DNA of 64,000 bases, taken from assembly GCF_015277895.1 (NCBI RefSeq), contig NZ_CP063815.1, forward strand, positions 2,728,001 through 2,792,000, written 5' to 3'. This document shows, piece after piece, positions 25,554-34,152 of this stretch. The stretch comes from Microbacterium abyssi (GTDB taxonomy: Bacteria; Actinomycetota; Actinomycetes; Actinomycetales; Microbacteriaceae). Under the pieces are notes generated by a model, which saw only the letters and a list, made by a program, of their open reading frames with translations, did no database searches and had not been told where the DNA came from. A program made the position numbers and the translations under genes. How positions within the stretch are numbered: the first letter of the stretch is position 1; each line of letters starts with the position of its first letter.

Positions 25554-27212
25554 TTAGAGGGCGGTCCGGCCTTCCTCTATTCGAACGACCCGATCGACCG
25601 TCCCCTCGGGCGGGGCGACGTGCGAGATGAGCAGTACCGACTGCCCGGTTGCCGCCCCGAGCAGATCGCGCAGCAGAGCATCGGATGCCTCGGGATCGAC
25701 GCCCGCGGTCGGCTCGTCGAGCACGAGCACGGGGAACCCGCCCAGCAGCGCGCGTGCCAGCGCGAGGCGCTGGGCCTGCCCTCCTGACACGAGTGCGCCA
25801 CGGTCGCCGACCCGCGCGTCCAGGCCGCCGCGCTCGCGCGCCCATTCGCCCAGGCCCACGCGGTGCAGCGCGTCGAGCAGGTCGTCGTCGCTCGCGGTGT
25901 CGCGGGCGAACAGCAGGTTCTGCCGGATGTCCTCGTCGAAGAGCTGCGGATGCTGTTCGCACAGCCCGATCATGCGCCGCAGTGCCGGGCCGCTGAGGGT
26001 CGCGGCATCCGTCCCGCCGATCGTGAACTCGCCCTCCGCGCGGAGGAAGCCGACCAGCACCGAGGCCAGCGAACTCTTGCCTGCGCCGCTCGGGCCGGAG
26101 ACCAGCACGCGCTCGCCCGGCGCGAGGTCCAGCGAGACGCCGCGCAGGGCCGTCGCGCCCCCGGGCCAGGCGGCACGGACGTCGCGGAGGTGCAGGGCCG
26201 TTCCGGCAGGGTGCTCGTCGGCGCCGGCATCTGGTCGAAGCTCCTCCGGCACCGACGCCGGCAGCACGTCGACGACGCGCTCGGCGCTGGCGCGCACGCT
26301 CCGCCAGGATGCCGCGGCGATCGGCACCGCGCCGAACACCTCGAACACGATCATCGGCACGAGAACGACCACCGCGAGCCACGGCCCGTCGATCGCGCCG
26401 GTCGCGAGCCCAGGGGATGCCGCGGCCACCGCCCACGCCGACGCCACACCCGCCAGCACGGACACGACGCCCGCGGCGACCGCCTGCGCGAGCGACGCGC
26501 GCGTCACGGTGTGGCGGACGGCCGCGTCAGCACGCTCGATGCGTTCGCGCGCGGCGGGCTCGGCGCCGTATGCGAGGAGGACGTCGAGGCTTCCGAAGTA
26601 ATCGACGAGGGATGCTGAGAGCTCCGCGCGCTCGTGGGACACCTGTGCCTCAGCGCGTGCGCCGAACACCCATCCGAGGCCGATCGCGATGGTCGCGGCG
26701 GCCACGAGGCACACCGCGAGGCTGAGAGCGGCGGGCGGATGGATGAAGGCGATGAAGCCGACCGCCCCGATCGCGACGACACCGGCGACCGCGAGCGGCT
26801 GCACGACGCGGAGCGGCAGGTTCTGCAGGTTCTCGACGTCATCGATGAGTGCGGAGAGCACCTGCCCGCGGTCGGTGCGGCCGAGTCCCGCGGGAGACAG
26901 GGGTACGAGCCGGCGCACCATGTCCGAGCGGGTGGTGGCGAGCTGACGGAGCGCGGCGTCATGTCCGGACAGACGCTCGAGGTAGCGGAACACGGCTCGC
27001 GACACCGCGAAGAACCGGACGCCGACGACCGCCACCGACAGCGGCACGAGGGAGTCGACGATCGACGCGCTGACGATGAGCCAGCCGCTGACCGCGAGCA
27101 GCGACACGGCGGCCGCGGCAGAGAAGACACCCCAGATGAGTCCGGGGAGGAACCGGCGAACGGGCGGCTGCGCCAGGCGGAGGACCTCGCGGACGCGGGC
27201 GGGGACGGTCAT
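25554..27212 (-). CDS. cydC: Thiol reductant ABC exporter subunit CydC
   Basis: 552 residues: six-helix exporter domain (about 1-310) then an ATPase domain. Walker A GPSGAGKSS, signature LVSGGQAQRLALARA, Walker B VLVLDEPTAGVD, switch His in LISHV. CydDC exports glutathione or cysteine in E. coli and is needed for cytochrome bd assembly. The ATG at 27212 overlaps the cydD stop by 4 bp. The open frame runs further upstream, but there it reads as cydD antiphase sequence. Confidence 0.92.
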   Translation of the reverse strand: MTVPARVREVLRLAQPPVRRFLPGLIWGVFSAAAAVSLLAVSGWLIVSASIVDSLVPLSVAVVGVRFFAVSRAVFRYLERLSGHDAALRQLATTRSDMVRRLVPLSPAGLGRTDRGQVLSALIDDVENLQNLPLRVVQPLAVAGVVAIGAVGFIAFIHPPAALSLAVCLVAAATIAIGLGWVFGARAEAQVSHERAELSASLVDYFGSLDVLLAYGAEPAARERIERADAAVRHTVTRASLAQAVAAGVVSVLAGVASAWAVAAASPGLATGAIDGPWLAVVVLVPMIVFEVFGAVPIAAASWRSVRASAERVVDVLPASVPEELRPDAGADEHPAGTALHLRDVRAAWPGGATALRGVSLDLAPGERVLVSGPSGAGKSSLASVLVGFLRAEGEFTIGGTDAATLSGPALRRMIGLCEQHPQLFDEDIRQNLLFARDTASDDDLLDALHRVGLGEWARERGGLDARVGDRGALVSGGQAQRLALARALLGGFPVLVLDEPTAGVDPEASDALLRDLLGAATGQSVLLISHVAPPEGTVDRVVRIEEGRTAL

Positions 27213-28936
27213 GCGAGCACCCCCAGCGTGACGACACGATCGGCGACGGTGCGCGCCGACCGGCGGTGGGAGACGAGCAGGATCGTGGCGCCGTCGTCGG
27301 CGCGTGAGCGCAGGGTCGTCCACAGGCGCTGCTCGGTATCGGCATCCAGTGCACTCGAAGGCTCATCGAGGACGAGAACGCGGACGGAATCCGCGGAGTG
27401 GCGGTAGAGGGCGCGGGCGACCGCGACGCGCTGCGCCTGGCCGCCGGACAGCCCGCTCCCCTGTACGCCGAGCTCCTGCGCCGGGTCGAGGTCTTCGGCG
27501 CACGCGGCGTCGAGGGCACGGCGGATGCTGTCGTCTTGCGGCTCGGACCCGAGGGCGACGTTGGCGCCGATCGTGCCGCGGATCAGTCCTGGCGCCTGGC
27601 CGGCCCAGGCGATCCACTCGGCCGGCGCGAGGGTGCGCACGTCGGTGCCGGCGAAGGCCGCAGTGCCCTCGAACTCCGCGGCACCTCGGAGCGCGGAGAT
27701 CAGGCTCGACTTTCCGGAGCCGCTGGGGCCCTCGATCAGCGTGATCGTGCCGGGAGTCGCGGTGAAGGAGACCGGCGGGAGATCGCGGACCCGGAGGTGC
27801 TCTACGGTCAGGGTGGCGGCTTCGACTCGTCGCTGCGCTCCTCGCTCAACCCGTTTCGTCTCGCTGCGCTCGCTCAACGCCCCGCGGGTGTCGGCCAGGC
27901 GGGTTTCAGCTGCGGGTCGTTGAGCGGAGGGGCGCAGCCCCGAAGACGAAACGGGTTGAGCGAGCCGAAGGCGAGTCGAAGCCTCACGCTCCCCCGCCTC
28001 ATCCAGCACCGCGAACACGTCCTCGGTCGCCGCGACCCCCTCGGTTGCGGCGTGGAACTGCACGCCCACCTGACGGATCGGCAGGAACGCCTCCGGCGCG
28101 AGCAGCAGCACGAACAGCCCGACCTCGAGCGACATGTCCCCCGCCAGCAGCCGGAACCCGACCGCGACCGCGATCAGCGCGACCGCGATCGACGACAGCA
28201 GCTCCATCGCGAAGCCGGACAGGAACGAGAACCGCAGCACCTTCATGGTCTCGCTGCGGTACCGGTCGGCGGTCGCCTCGATCTGCGATGCGGCCCGCCG
28301 TTCGCGGCCGAACAGCCGCAGCGTCGCGAGCCCCTGCACGGTGTCGGCGAATCGCGCCGCCAGGTGCTGCAGCGTCTGCCATTGCTTGCGCTGCACCGTC
28401 CGCGTCGCGATGCCGATCAGGATCATGAAGATCGGGATGAGCGGCAGTGTGATCACCGTCGTCAGTCCGCTCGGCCAGTCCTGCCACCACATCACCACGA
28501 CGATCACCGGCGTCGCGATGACCGTGAGCACCAGCTGCGGCAGGTACTTCGCGAAGTACTGGTCCAGCGCCTCGAGCCCGTGCCCTGCCGTGACCGCGAG
28601 CGACGCCTGGTTGCGTGAGGCCAGCCATCCGGGACCCAGGCGGCCGATCGCTCTGATCAGCGCTCCGCGCAGCTGCGTGCCGGTCCTCGCCGCCGCGCTC
28701 ATGCCGGCGAAGTCGGATGCCGCGATCAGCGCCCCGCGCAGCAGCGCGAGTCCCAGCATCCACACCAGTGACGAGACCACAGAGCGGCCGGCGAGAGCGC
28801 CGGTGACGGCATCCGTCAGGAACCAGGCGAAGGCGATCACCACCGCGGTCTGGAGCACGCCGATCGCTGCGGCGAGAACGAAGAATCCTCGCGCAGCGCC
28901 GGCGTACTTCAGCAGCCGCGGGTCGACGGGTTTCAC
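27209..28936 (-). CDS. cydD: Thiol reductant ABC exporter subunit CydD, with inserted repeat element
   Basis: 575 residues from the GTG at 28934-28936, which overlaps the cydB stop by 3 bp. Membrane domain about 1-310, then an ATPase domain with Walker A GPSGSGKSS, signature GLSGGQAQRVAVARA and Walker B VLVLDEP. Between the two domains, a stretch rich in Arg/Ser/Glu (for example [18 protein letters not shown]) is encoded by a repetitive palindromic element in frame. Normal CydD proteins lack such a linker. The reading frame stays open, so the protein may still be made with about 55 extra residues. Confidence 0.92.
   Translation of the reverse strand: MKPVDPRLLKYAGAARGFFVLAAAIGVLQTAVVIAFAWFLTDAVTGALAGRSVVSSLVWMLGLALLRGALIAASDFAGMSAAARTGTQLRGALIRAIGRLGPGWLASRNQASLAVTAGHGLEALDQYFAKYLPQLVLTVIATPVIVVVMWWQDWPSGLTTVITLPLIPIFMILIGIATRTVQRKQWQTLQHLAARFADTVQGLATLRLFGRERRAASQIEATADRYRSETMKVLRFSFLSGFAMELLSSIAVALIAVAVGFRLLAGDMSLEVGLFVLLLAPEAFLPIRQVGVQFHAATEGVAATEDVFAVLDEAGEREASTRLRLAQPVSSSGLRPSAQRPAAETRLADTRGALSERSETKRVERGAQRRVEAATLTVEHLRVRDLPPVSFTATPGTITLIEGPSGSGKSSLISALRGAAEFEGTAAFAGTDVRTLAPAEWIAWAGQAPGLIRGTIGANVALGSEPQDDSIRRALDAACAEDLDPAQELGVQGSGLSGGQAQRVAVARALYRHSADSVRVLVLDEPSSALDADTEQRLWTTLRSRADDGATILLVSHRRSARTVADRVVTLGVLA
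27819..27982. repeat. REP-like palindromic element inside cydD
   Basis: 164 bp bounded by perfect 11-bp inverted ends, GCTTCGACTCG (27819-27829) and CGAGTCGAAGC (27972-27982). Internal inverted copies of CGTTTCGTCTCGCTGCGCTC-type sequence (around 27848-27870) and GACGAAACGGGTTGAGCGAG (27941-27960) are present. A related element occurs in an intergenic position at 55711-55872. The composition is unlike the codon pattern around it. It is probably a non-autonomous REP/MITE-type sequence; no transposase is encoded. Confidence 0.75.
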
Positions 28937-29958
28937 GCGTGAACCGGGGCTCCCTCGATCGATGCGCGGGTGACGCGCTTGCGGAAGACCCAGTACGTCC
29001 AGCCCTGGTAGAGCAGTACGAGCGGCAGGGCGACCAGGGCCGTCCACGTCATGATCTGCAATGTGTACTCCGTGCTCGACGCGTTCTCGATCGTGAGGCT
29101 GAACGCCGGGTCGATCGTCGAGGGCAGCACGTTCGGGAAGAGTGCGGCGAACAGCGTCACCACGGCGAACAGCGTCGTCGCGGCGCCGAAGAAGAACGCC
29201 CAGCCCTCTCGTTCGCGCAGGTTCGACGCGATCGACAGCACCAGCGCCACGGCGGCGAGCGCCGCGAGCACCAGAACGACAAGCGAGAAATGCGCCACGA
29301 CGGTCCAGAGCAAGAACACTGCGGCGACAGCGAGGGTGATGAGGCCCGCACGGAATGCGAGACGACGCGCATCCGATCGCAGCTGGCCGTCGGTCTTCAG
29401 TGCGACGAACGTGACGCCGTGCGTGAAGAACAGCAGCAGGGTGGTCGCGCCACCCAGCAGTGCGTACGGGTTCAGCAGATCGAACACCGTGCCGACGTAG
29501 ACGTGGCGCTCGTCGAGTGCGACGCCCTGGATGATGTTCGCAAATGCGACGCCCCACAAGAACGCGGGCACGGCCGAGCCGATGATGATCATCCGGTCGA
29601 AGCCGGCCTTCCACTTCTCTGTCTTGCCCTGATGGCGGTACTCGAACGAGACGCCGCGCAGGATGAGGGTGAGCAGGATCAGCAGCAGCGGCAGGTAGAA
29701 GCCGCTGAACAGCGATGCGTACCACTCGGGGAACGACGCGAACAAGCAGGCGCCGGCGACGATGAGCCAGGTCTCGTTGAGGTCCCAGACCGGGCCGATC
29801 GTGTTGATGATCTGCCTGCGCGAGACGTCGTCCTTGTTCTTGCCGACGCCGGCGAGGAACGGCAGTGACATGCCGACTCCGAAGTCGAACCCGTCGAGCA
29901 CGAAGTAGCCGACGAACAGGAAGGCGATGATTCCGAACCAGAGTGTGGCGAGATCCAC
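28933..29958 (-). CDS. cydB: Cytochrome bd ubiquinol/menaquinol oxidase subunit II
   Basis: 341 residues, about nine membrane helices. LWFGIIAFLFVGYFVLDGFDFGVGM at the N-terminus is diagnostic of CydB, and GPVWDLNETWLIVAGACLFASFPEWYA is its second conserved block. It forms the membrane oxidase with CydA. It follows cydA by 15 bp and runs into cydD. Confidence 0.96.
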   Translation of the reverse strand: MDLATLWFGIIAFLFVGYFVLDGFDFGVGMSLPFLAGVGKNKDDVSRRQIINTIGPVWDLNETWLIVAGACLFASFPEWYASLFSGFYLPLLLILLTLILRGVSFEYRHQGKTEKWKAGFDRMIIIGSAVPAFLWGVAFANIIQGVALDERHVYVGTVFDLLNPYALLGGATTLLLFFTHGVTFVALKTDGQLRSDARRLAFRAGLITLAVAAVFLLWTVVAHFSLVVLVLAALAAVALVLSIASNLREREGWAFFFGAATTLFAVVTLFAALFPNVLPSTIDPAFSLTIENASSTEYTLQIMTWTALVALPLVLLYQGWTYWVFRKRVTRASIEGAPVHA

Positions 29959-29973
29959 GATGTCCGTCCTTTC

Positions 29974-31392
29974 TCAGTACACGACCGACGGCAGCTGGGC
30001 CGTCTCGTCTTCGGGCTGCTCTGCGGTGTCCGGCCCCTTCTGAGCGGCCCTCACGATCAGGCGGATCTCGACCACCGCGAGCGCGGCGTAGATCGCCGTG
30101 AACGCGATGAGGGAGATGAGTACCTCCAGGCCGGACGTGCCGGGCGAGACGCCGTCGCGGGTGCTCATCAGGCCGAACACGATCCAGGGCTGGCGTCCCA
30201 TCTCGGTGAACACCCATCCGACGATGTTCGCGAACAGGGCGAGGGGGAACGACCAGATGGCGACCTTCCACATCCACTTGGCGACCGGCTTCTTGGCGTT
30301 CTTGCGCGTCACCCAGAGGCCGACGAGGGCGATGAAGGCGTGCAGCATGCCCAGGCCGATCATCCAACGGAACGACCAGTAGGTGATCCACAGGACCGGG
30401 GCGAAGTTGTCGATGCCTAGGTCGGCGAACTGCACGGCGTACTCGGCGTTGAGGTCGTTGATGCCGTGCACGCAAGCGTCGAGCGTGTGCGTCGACAGCA
30501 GCGAGAGCAGATACGGCACACGGATCGAGAACAGTTCCGACGAGCCATCAGGAGTGCCGAGCGTGAACAGGCTGAACGAGGCATCCGCCCCGCACACCGT
30601 GTCGAACGTCGCCTCGGCCGCCGCCATCTTCATCGGCTGCGCGGCGTACATGGCCAGCCCCAGCTGGTCACCGGTGAGCGCGACGCCGGCGGTGGAGAAG
30701 AGCATCGCCCACAGCCCGAACTTCAGCGACACGCGCATGGTGTCGAGGTGCTGGCCGCGATAGAGATGCCAGGCCGAGACCGAGATGATGACACCGGCGG
30801 CGAACATGAACGCGCCGAAGATCGTGTGCGGGAACGCGGCGAGTGCGACCGGGTTCGTCAGCAGCGCCCAGATGTCTACGAGCTCGGCCCGGTTGGTGGC
30901 GGGGTTGTACTCGTAGCCGACCGGGTTCTGCATGAAGGCATTGGCGGCGATGATGAAGTACGCCGACAGGATGCTGCCGATCGCGACGAACCAGATGCTC
31001 ATCAGGTGCAGCTTCTTGGGCAGCTTGTCCCAGCCGAAGATCCACACCCCGATGAATGTCGCCTCGAAGAAGAACGCCAGCAGCCCCTCGAAGGCGAGCG
31101 GGGCGCCGAACACGTCGCCGACGAAGCGGGAGTAGTCCGACCAGTTCATGCCGAACTGGAACTCCTGCACGATGCCGGTCACGACGCCCATGGCGAAGTT
31201 GATCAGGAAGATCTTGCCGAAGAACCGCGTCAGGTGCAGGTAGTGGATCTTCGCGGTGCGCACCCACGCGGTCTGGAAGATCGCGCTCGCGAGCGCCATG
31301 CCGATCGTGAGCGGCACGAACAGGTAGTGGTAGATCGTCGTCAGACCGAACTGCCACCTGGCGAGGGCAAGCGGATCAAGCCACTCCATCAC
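29974..31392 (-). CDS. cydA: Cytochrome bd oxidase subunit I
   Basis: 472 residues. RWQFGLTTIYHYLFVPLTIG includes the heme b595 ligand His. GVVTGIVQEFQFGMNWSDYSRFVGD and the quinol-site GRQPWIVFGLM (short Q-loop type) are also visible. It reduces oxygen with quinol electrons at high affinity. It is the first structural gene of cydABDC and starts 24 bp after the regulator gene. The start could be either of two adjacent ATGs; the first is annotated. Confidence 0.97.
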   Translation of the reverse strand: MMEWLDPLALARWQFGLTTIYHYLFVPLTIGMALASAIFQTAWVRTAKIHYLHLTRFFGKIFLINFAMGVVTGIVQEFQFGMNWSDYSRFVGDVFGAPLAFEGLLAFFFEATFIGVWIFGWDKLPKKLHLMSIWFVAIGSILSAYFIIAANAFMQNPVGYEYNPATNRAELVDIWALLTNPVALAAFPHTIFGAFMFAAGVIISVSAWHLYRGQHLDTMRVSLKFGLWAMLFSTAGVALTGDQLGLAMYAAQPMKMAAAEATFDTVCGADASFSLFTLGTPDGSSELFSIRVPYLLSLLSTHTLDACVHGINDLNAEYAVQFADLGIDNFAPVLWITYWSFRWMIGLGMLHAFIALVGLWVTRKNAKKPVAKWMWKVAIWSFPLALFANIVGWVFTEMGRQPWIVFGLMSTRDGVSPGTSGLEVLISLIAFTAIYAALAVVEIRLIVRAAQKGPDTAEQPEDETAQLPSVVY

Positions 31393-31416
31393 GAGACTCC
31401 CTTTCTCGAGCGGCCG

Positions 31417-32034
31417 TCAGGCCGCGGAATCCGTCAGCTGGACGACGCACTCCTCAGGCAGCGCGGGGTCGCGCACGAAGTCGGCGACGAGCGGGCCTCC
31501 GGCCTGGGTGAGCACCCCCTGCATGAGACCGAGGTGCACCTGGCACAGCACCGGGCGGTCCTCCGGCCGTGCCGCGGCGTGCGGGCACGGCGTGAGGTCT
31601 ACGGTGAGCTGCACGTCGTCGATGACGGGCTCGAATCCACTCTCCTCGAGGTGCTCGACGAGGTCGTCGAGCTGATAGGTGGCCTGTCGGCCGAGATCGG
31701 ATGCCGTCGCAGGCAGCGCCCGGCGCATGAGGTCACCGCGGCGCGCTGCTGCCGTGACCTTGTCGCGGGCCACAGGGCTGGACGCCTCGGGCGTTCCGTC
31801 GGCGGCGCTGTAGAGCGTGCGCGGACGGCCACGGGTGGTGCGGTGCTCGGTGGTCTGGATGACGTACCCGCCGTCGACGAGGCGCTGCAGGTGCTCGCGC
31901 ACCGTGTTCTGGTGGAGGCCGGTGGCCTCGCAGATCTCGGCGATCGTCCGGTGGGACCGCGACTGCACCAGGTGCAGGATCTGCACCCGGGAGAAAGTCG
32001 AGATTGGCCCGCAGACGAGCCCGCCGTTGGCCAT
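31417..32034 (-). CDS. HTH regulator with three C-terminal cysteines, probable regulator of cydABDC
   Basis: 205 residues. Winged helix at the N-terminus (SHRTIAEICEATGLHQNTVR, RLVDGGYVIQTTEHRTTRGR). The C-terminal half contains PCPHAAARPEDRPVLCQVHL, giving Cys150 and Cys164 (13 residues apart), plus Cys196. SufR-type regulators hold an iron-sulfur cluster through cysteines in this region, so redox or oxygen sensing is possible. It is encoded immediately before cydA on the same strand and probably co-transcribed. The 100-bp gap to radA must hold its promoter; I see no clear -35/-10 there. Fe-S binding is inference. Confidence 0.8.
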   Translation of the reverse strand: MANGGLVCGPISTFSRVQILHLVQSRSHRTIAEICEATGLHQNTVREHLQRLVDGGYVIQTTEHRTTRGRPRTLYSAADGTPEASSPVARDKVTAAARRGDLMRRALPATASDLGRQATYQLDDLVEHLEESGFEPVIDDVQLTVDLTPCPHAAARPEDRPVLCQVHLGLMQGVLTQAGGPLVADFVRDPALPEECVVQLTDSAA

Positions 32035-32134
32035 GTCTCCATTATTTCGAGTCCCTGATCAGGCGGCGAATCATGGGCCGTGAATAATCGGTTTCGGCGA
32101 TAGGGATGTCGGATGCCGTCGATAGCCTTGCTAC

Positions 32135-33520
32135 ATGGCTACCCGTCGACCCGCTCCTCCCGCCTTCGTCTGCACCGAATGCGGGTGGACGACATCCAAG
32201 TGGGTCGGCCGGTGCGGGGAGTGCCAGCAGTGGGGCACGGTGCAGGAGCAGGCGGCGAAGACCGGCATCGTCCGGCAGGTGAACGCGATCGCCCCCGGCG
32301 CCGATCGTGCCGCGCGACCGATCACGCAGATCACCACCGCCGAGACGCCGAGGCGCACCAGCGGTGTCGGCGAGTTCGACCGCGTGCTGGGCGGCGGCAT
32401 CGTGCCGGGGGCTGCCATCCTGCTCAGCGGCGAGCCGGGCGTCGGCAAGTCGACGCTGCTGCTCGAGGTGGCGGCCCAGGCAGCTCGCGGCGGGCGTCGC
32501 GTGCTTTACGCGAGCGCCGAGGAATCGCAGGCCCAGGTGCGGCTGCGGGCCGAGCGCACCGGTGCTCTGCACGACGAGCTGTATCTGGCGAGCGAGACCG
32601 ACCTCGCGACGATCCTCGGACACATCGACGAGGTGAAGCCGGAGCTCGTGATCGTCGATTCGGTGCAGACCGTGGCATCCTCGCTGTCCGACGGCGCGGC
32701 CGGTCAGCCCAGCCAGGTGCGCGAGGTCGCCGCGACGCTCATCCGGGTGGCGAAGGAGCGGCATCTGCCGATCATCGTCGTCGGGCACGTCACGAAGGAC
32801 GGGCAGGTGGCCGGCCCTCGCATCCTCGAGCACCTCGTCGACGTAGTCTGCCACTTCGAGGGCGACCGGCAGACCGCGCTGCGGTTCATCCGGGCGCTGA
32901 AGAACAGGTTCGGGCCGACCGATGAGGTCGGCTGCTTCGAGATGACCGGCGACGGCATCGCCGAGGTGCCAGACCCGTCGGGGCTCTTCCTCGGCCACGG
33001 CTCGACAGAGCCGGGCACGTGCGTGGCGATCGCCATGGAGGGGCGCCGCGCCCTGCCCGTCGAGGTGCAGGCGCTGACGGTCGATACGGCGGCGCCGAAT
33101 CCGCGCCGGGTGGTGTCGGGATTGGATGCCGCGCGGGTCGCGATGGTGCTGGCGATCCTCGAGAAGCGCGGCGGCATCGCCACCTCGAAGCTGGATGTCT
33201 ACGTGTCGACGGTCGGCGGCGTGCGGTTCACCGAACCGGCGGCCGACCTGGCGATCGCCATCGCCGTAGCAGGGGCCATCACGGGCGTCTCGGTGCCGCG
33301 GACCGTCGCCGCTGTCGGCGAGTTGTCGCTCGCCGGTGAGATCCGGCCGGTGACGCAGGCCGGTCAGCGACGCAACGAGGCGGCGCGTCTCGGCTACACG
33401 CAGGTCGTCGACGAGCGATCCGAGAAGCTGGCGGATGCGCTGGCCGCTGTGAAGACTCGCGTCCCTCGCAGATCGCAGCCCGCCCCGCGCCGGCGCGAGG
33501 ACGACATCCCGCCGTTCTGA
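32135..33520 (+). CDS. radA: DNA repair protein RadA
   Basis: 461 residues. N-terminal zinc finger (CTECGWTTSKWVGRCGEC), RecA-like core with Walker A GEPGVGKST, the RadA-specific KNRFGPTDE motif, and a Lon-like C-terminal domain (GLDAARVAMVLAILEKRGGI). RadA promotes branch migration in recombinational repair. The length is normal. It is divergent from the cyd operon. The start at 32135 places the zinc finger 12 residues from the N-terminus, as in relatives. Confidence 0.97.
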   Translation: MATRRPAPPAFVCTECGWTTSKWVGRCGECQQWGTVQEQAAKTGIVRQVNAIAPGADRAARPITQITTAETPRRTSGVGEFDRVLGGGIVPGAAILLSGEPGVGKSTLLLEVAAQAARGGRRVLYASAEESQAQVRLRAERTGALHDELYLASETDLATILGHIDEVKPELVIVDSVQTVASSLSDGAAGQPSQVREVAATLIRVAKERHLPIIVVGHVTKDGQVAGPRILEHLVDVVCHFEGDRQTALRFIRALKNRFGPTDEVGCFEMTGDGIAEVPDPSGLFLGHGSTEPGTCVAIAMEGRRALPVEVQALTVDTAAPNPRRVVSGLDAARVAMVLAILEKRGGIATSKLDVYVSTVGGVRFTEPAADLAIAIAVAGAITGVSVPRTVAAVGELSLAGEIRPVTQAGQRRNEAARLGYTQVVDERSEKLADALAAVKTRVPRRSQPAPRRREDDIPPF

Positions 33521-33532
33521 GGTGACGAAGGG

Positions 33533-33943
33533 CTAAGCCAGAGCCTTCAGCAGCTCGTCCGGTGACGCCTGCATCGGGTGCGGGCCGGCGATGTCCAGGA
33601 ACACCGTCGTGATCGTCTCCCGGTGGTTCGTGAGGAACTGCCGCAGCCACTCGGGCGAGTAGATCCCGACTCCCGGCGGCAGGTTCGCGGGCTTGTTCTT
33701 CGCGTCGCTGAACAGCAGCAGGGCGACGTCGCCGGTGTTCGGGTCGCGGAACGTCCATACCTCGCCGCCGTCCAGCGGATTGTCGCGCGCACCGGCGCGC
33801 AGCAGCGGCACGACGGTGTTGCCGTGACGAAGCGCCAGGGCGACGGCGGCGATGTCCTGCTTCTCCAGTGCCCGTGCGAGCGCGTCGGAGCGGAACTCCT
33901 CGGGGGCGGGCTTGTCTGCGGACTTCGACTTCTTCGCTGCCAT
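33533..33943 (-). CDS. SseB-like hypothetical protein
   Basis: 136 residues from MAAKKSKSADKPAPEEF. VVPLLRAGARDNPLDGGEVW, VALLLFSDAKNKPANLPPGV and HPMQASPDELLKALA resemble the SseB N-terminal domain, a small family of unclear role in actinobacteria. Charged Lys/Ser N-terminus, no membrane segment. Convergent with radA (12 bp between stops). Confidence 0.65.
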   Translation of the reverse strand: MAAKKSKSADKPAPEEFRSDALARALEKQDIAAVALALRHGNTVVPLLRAGARDNPLDGGEVWTFRDPNTGDVALLLFSDAKNKPANLPPGVGIYSPEWLRQFLTNHRETITTVFLDIAGPHPMQASPDELLKALA

Positions 33944-33960
33944 GGCTTCAAGCATAAATG

Positions 33961-34008
33961 GGGCCCTCTCGAGTCATCCATTGGGGACTGGAGTACTCGA
34001 AAGGGCCC
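33961..34008. terminator. Hairpin in the gap between the SseB-like gene and the membrane protein gene
   Basis: GGGCCCTCTCGAGT (33961-33974) pairs with ACTCGAAAGGGCCC (33995-34008) with a single mismatch, around a 20-nt loop. On the minus strand it lies between the end of the gene at 34153 and the start of the SseB-like gene, so it probably terminates the upstream transcript. The remaining gap up to 34152 shows no gene I can support. Confidence 0.55.
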
Positions 34009-34152
34009 TCTACTCTCGATCGGTGGATGTCGAAGCGCTGGGGACGCTGAATACGACGCCACTGGGGATGGCTGCACCGATGTATCCCGAGAGTCGTTCA
34101 ATGGTATCCCAAAGAGCCGGAACGTGTCAGCCCTGTCGGGATCAACCTCACC

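Noticed and set aside
28937-30475. Apparent 1088-codon frame that would extend cydD upstream through cydB and cydA
   Set aside because: Upstream of 28936 it is arginine/histidine-rich shadow of cydB/cydA; CydD homology begins at the GTG at 28936, which overlaps the cydB stop.
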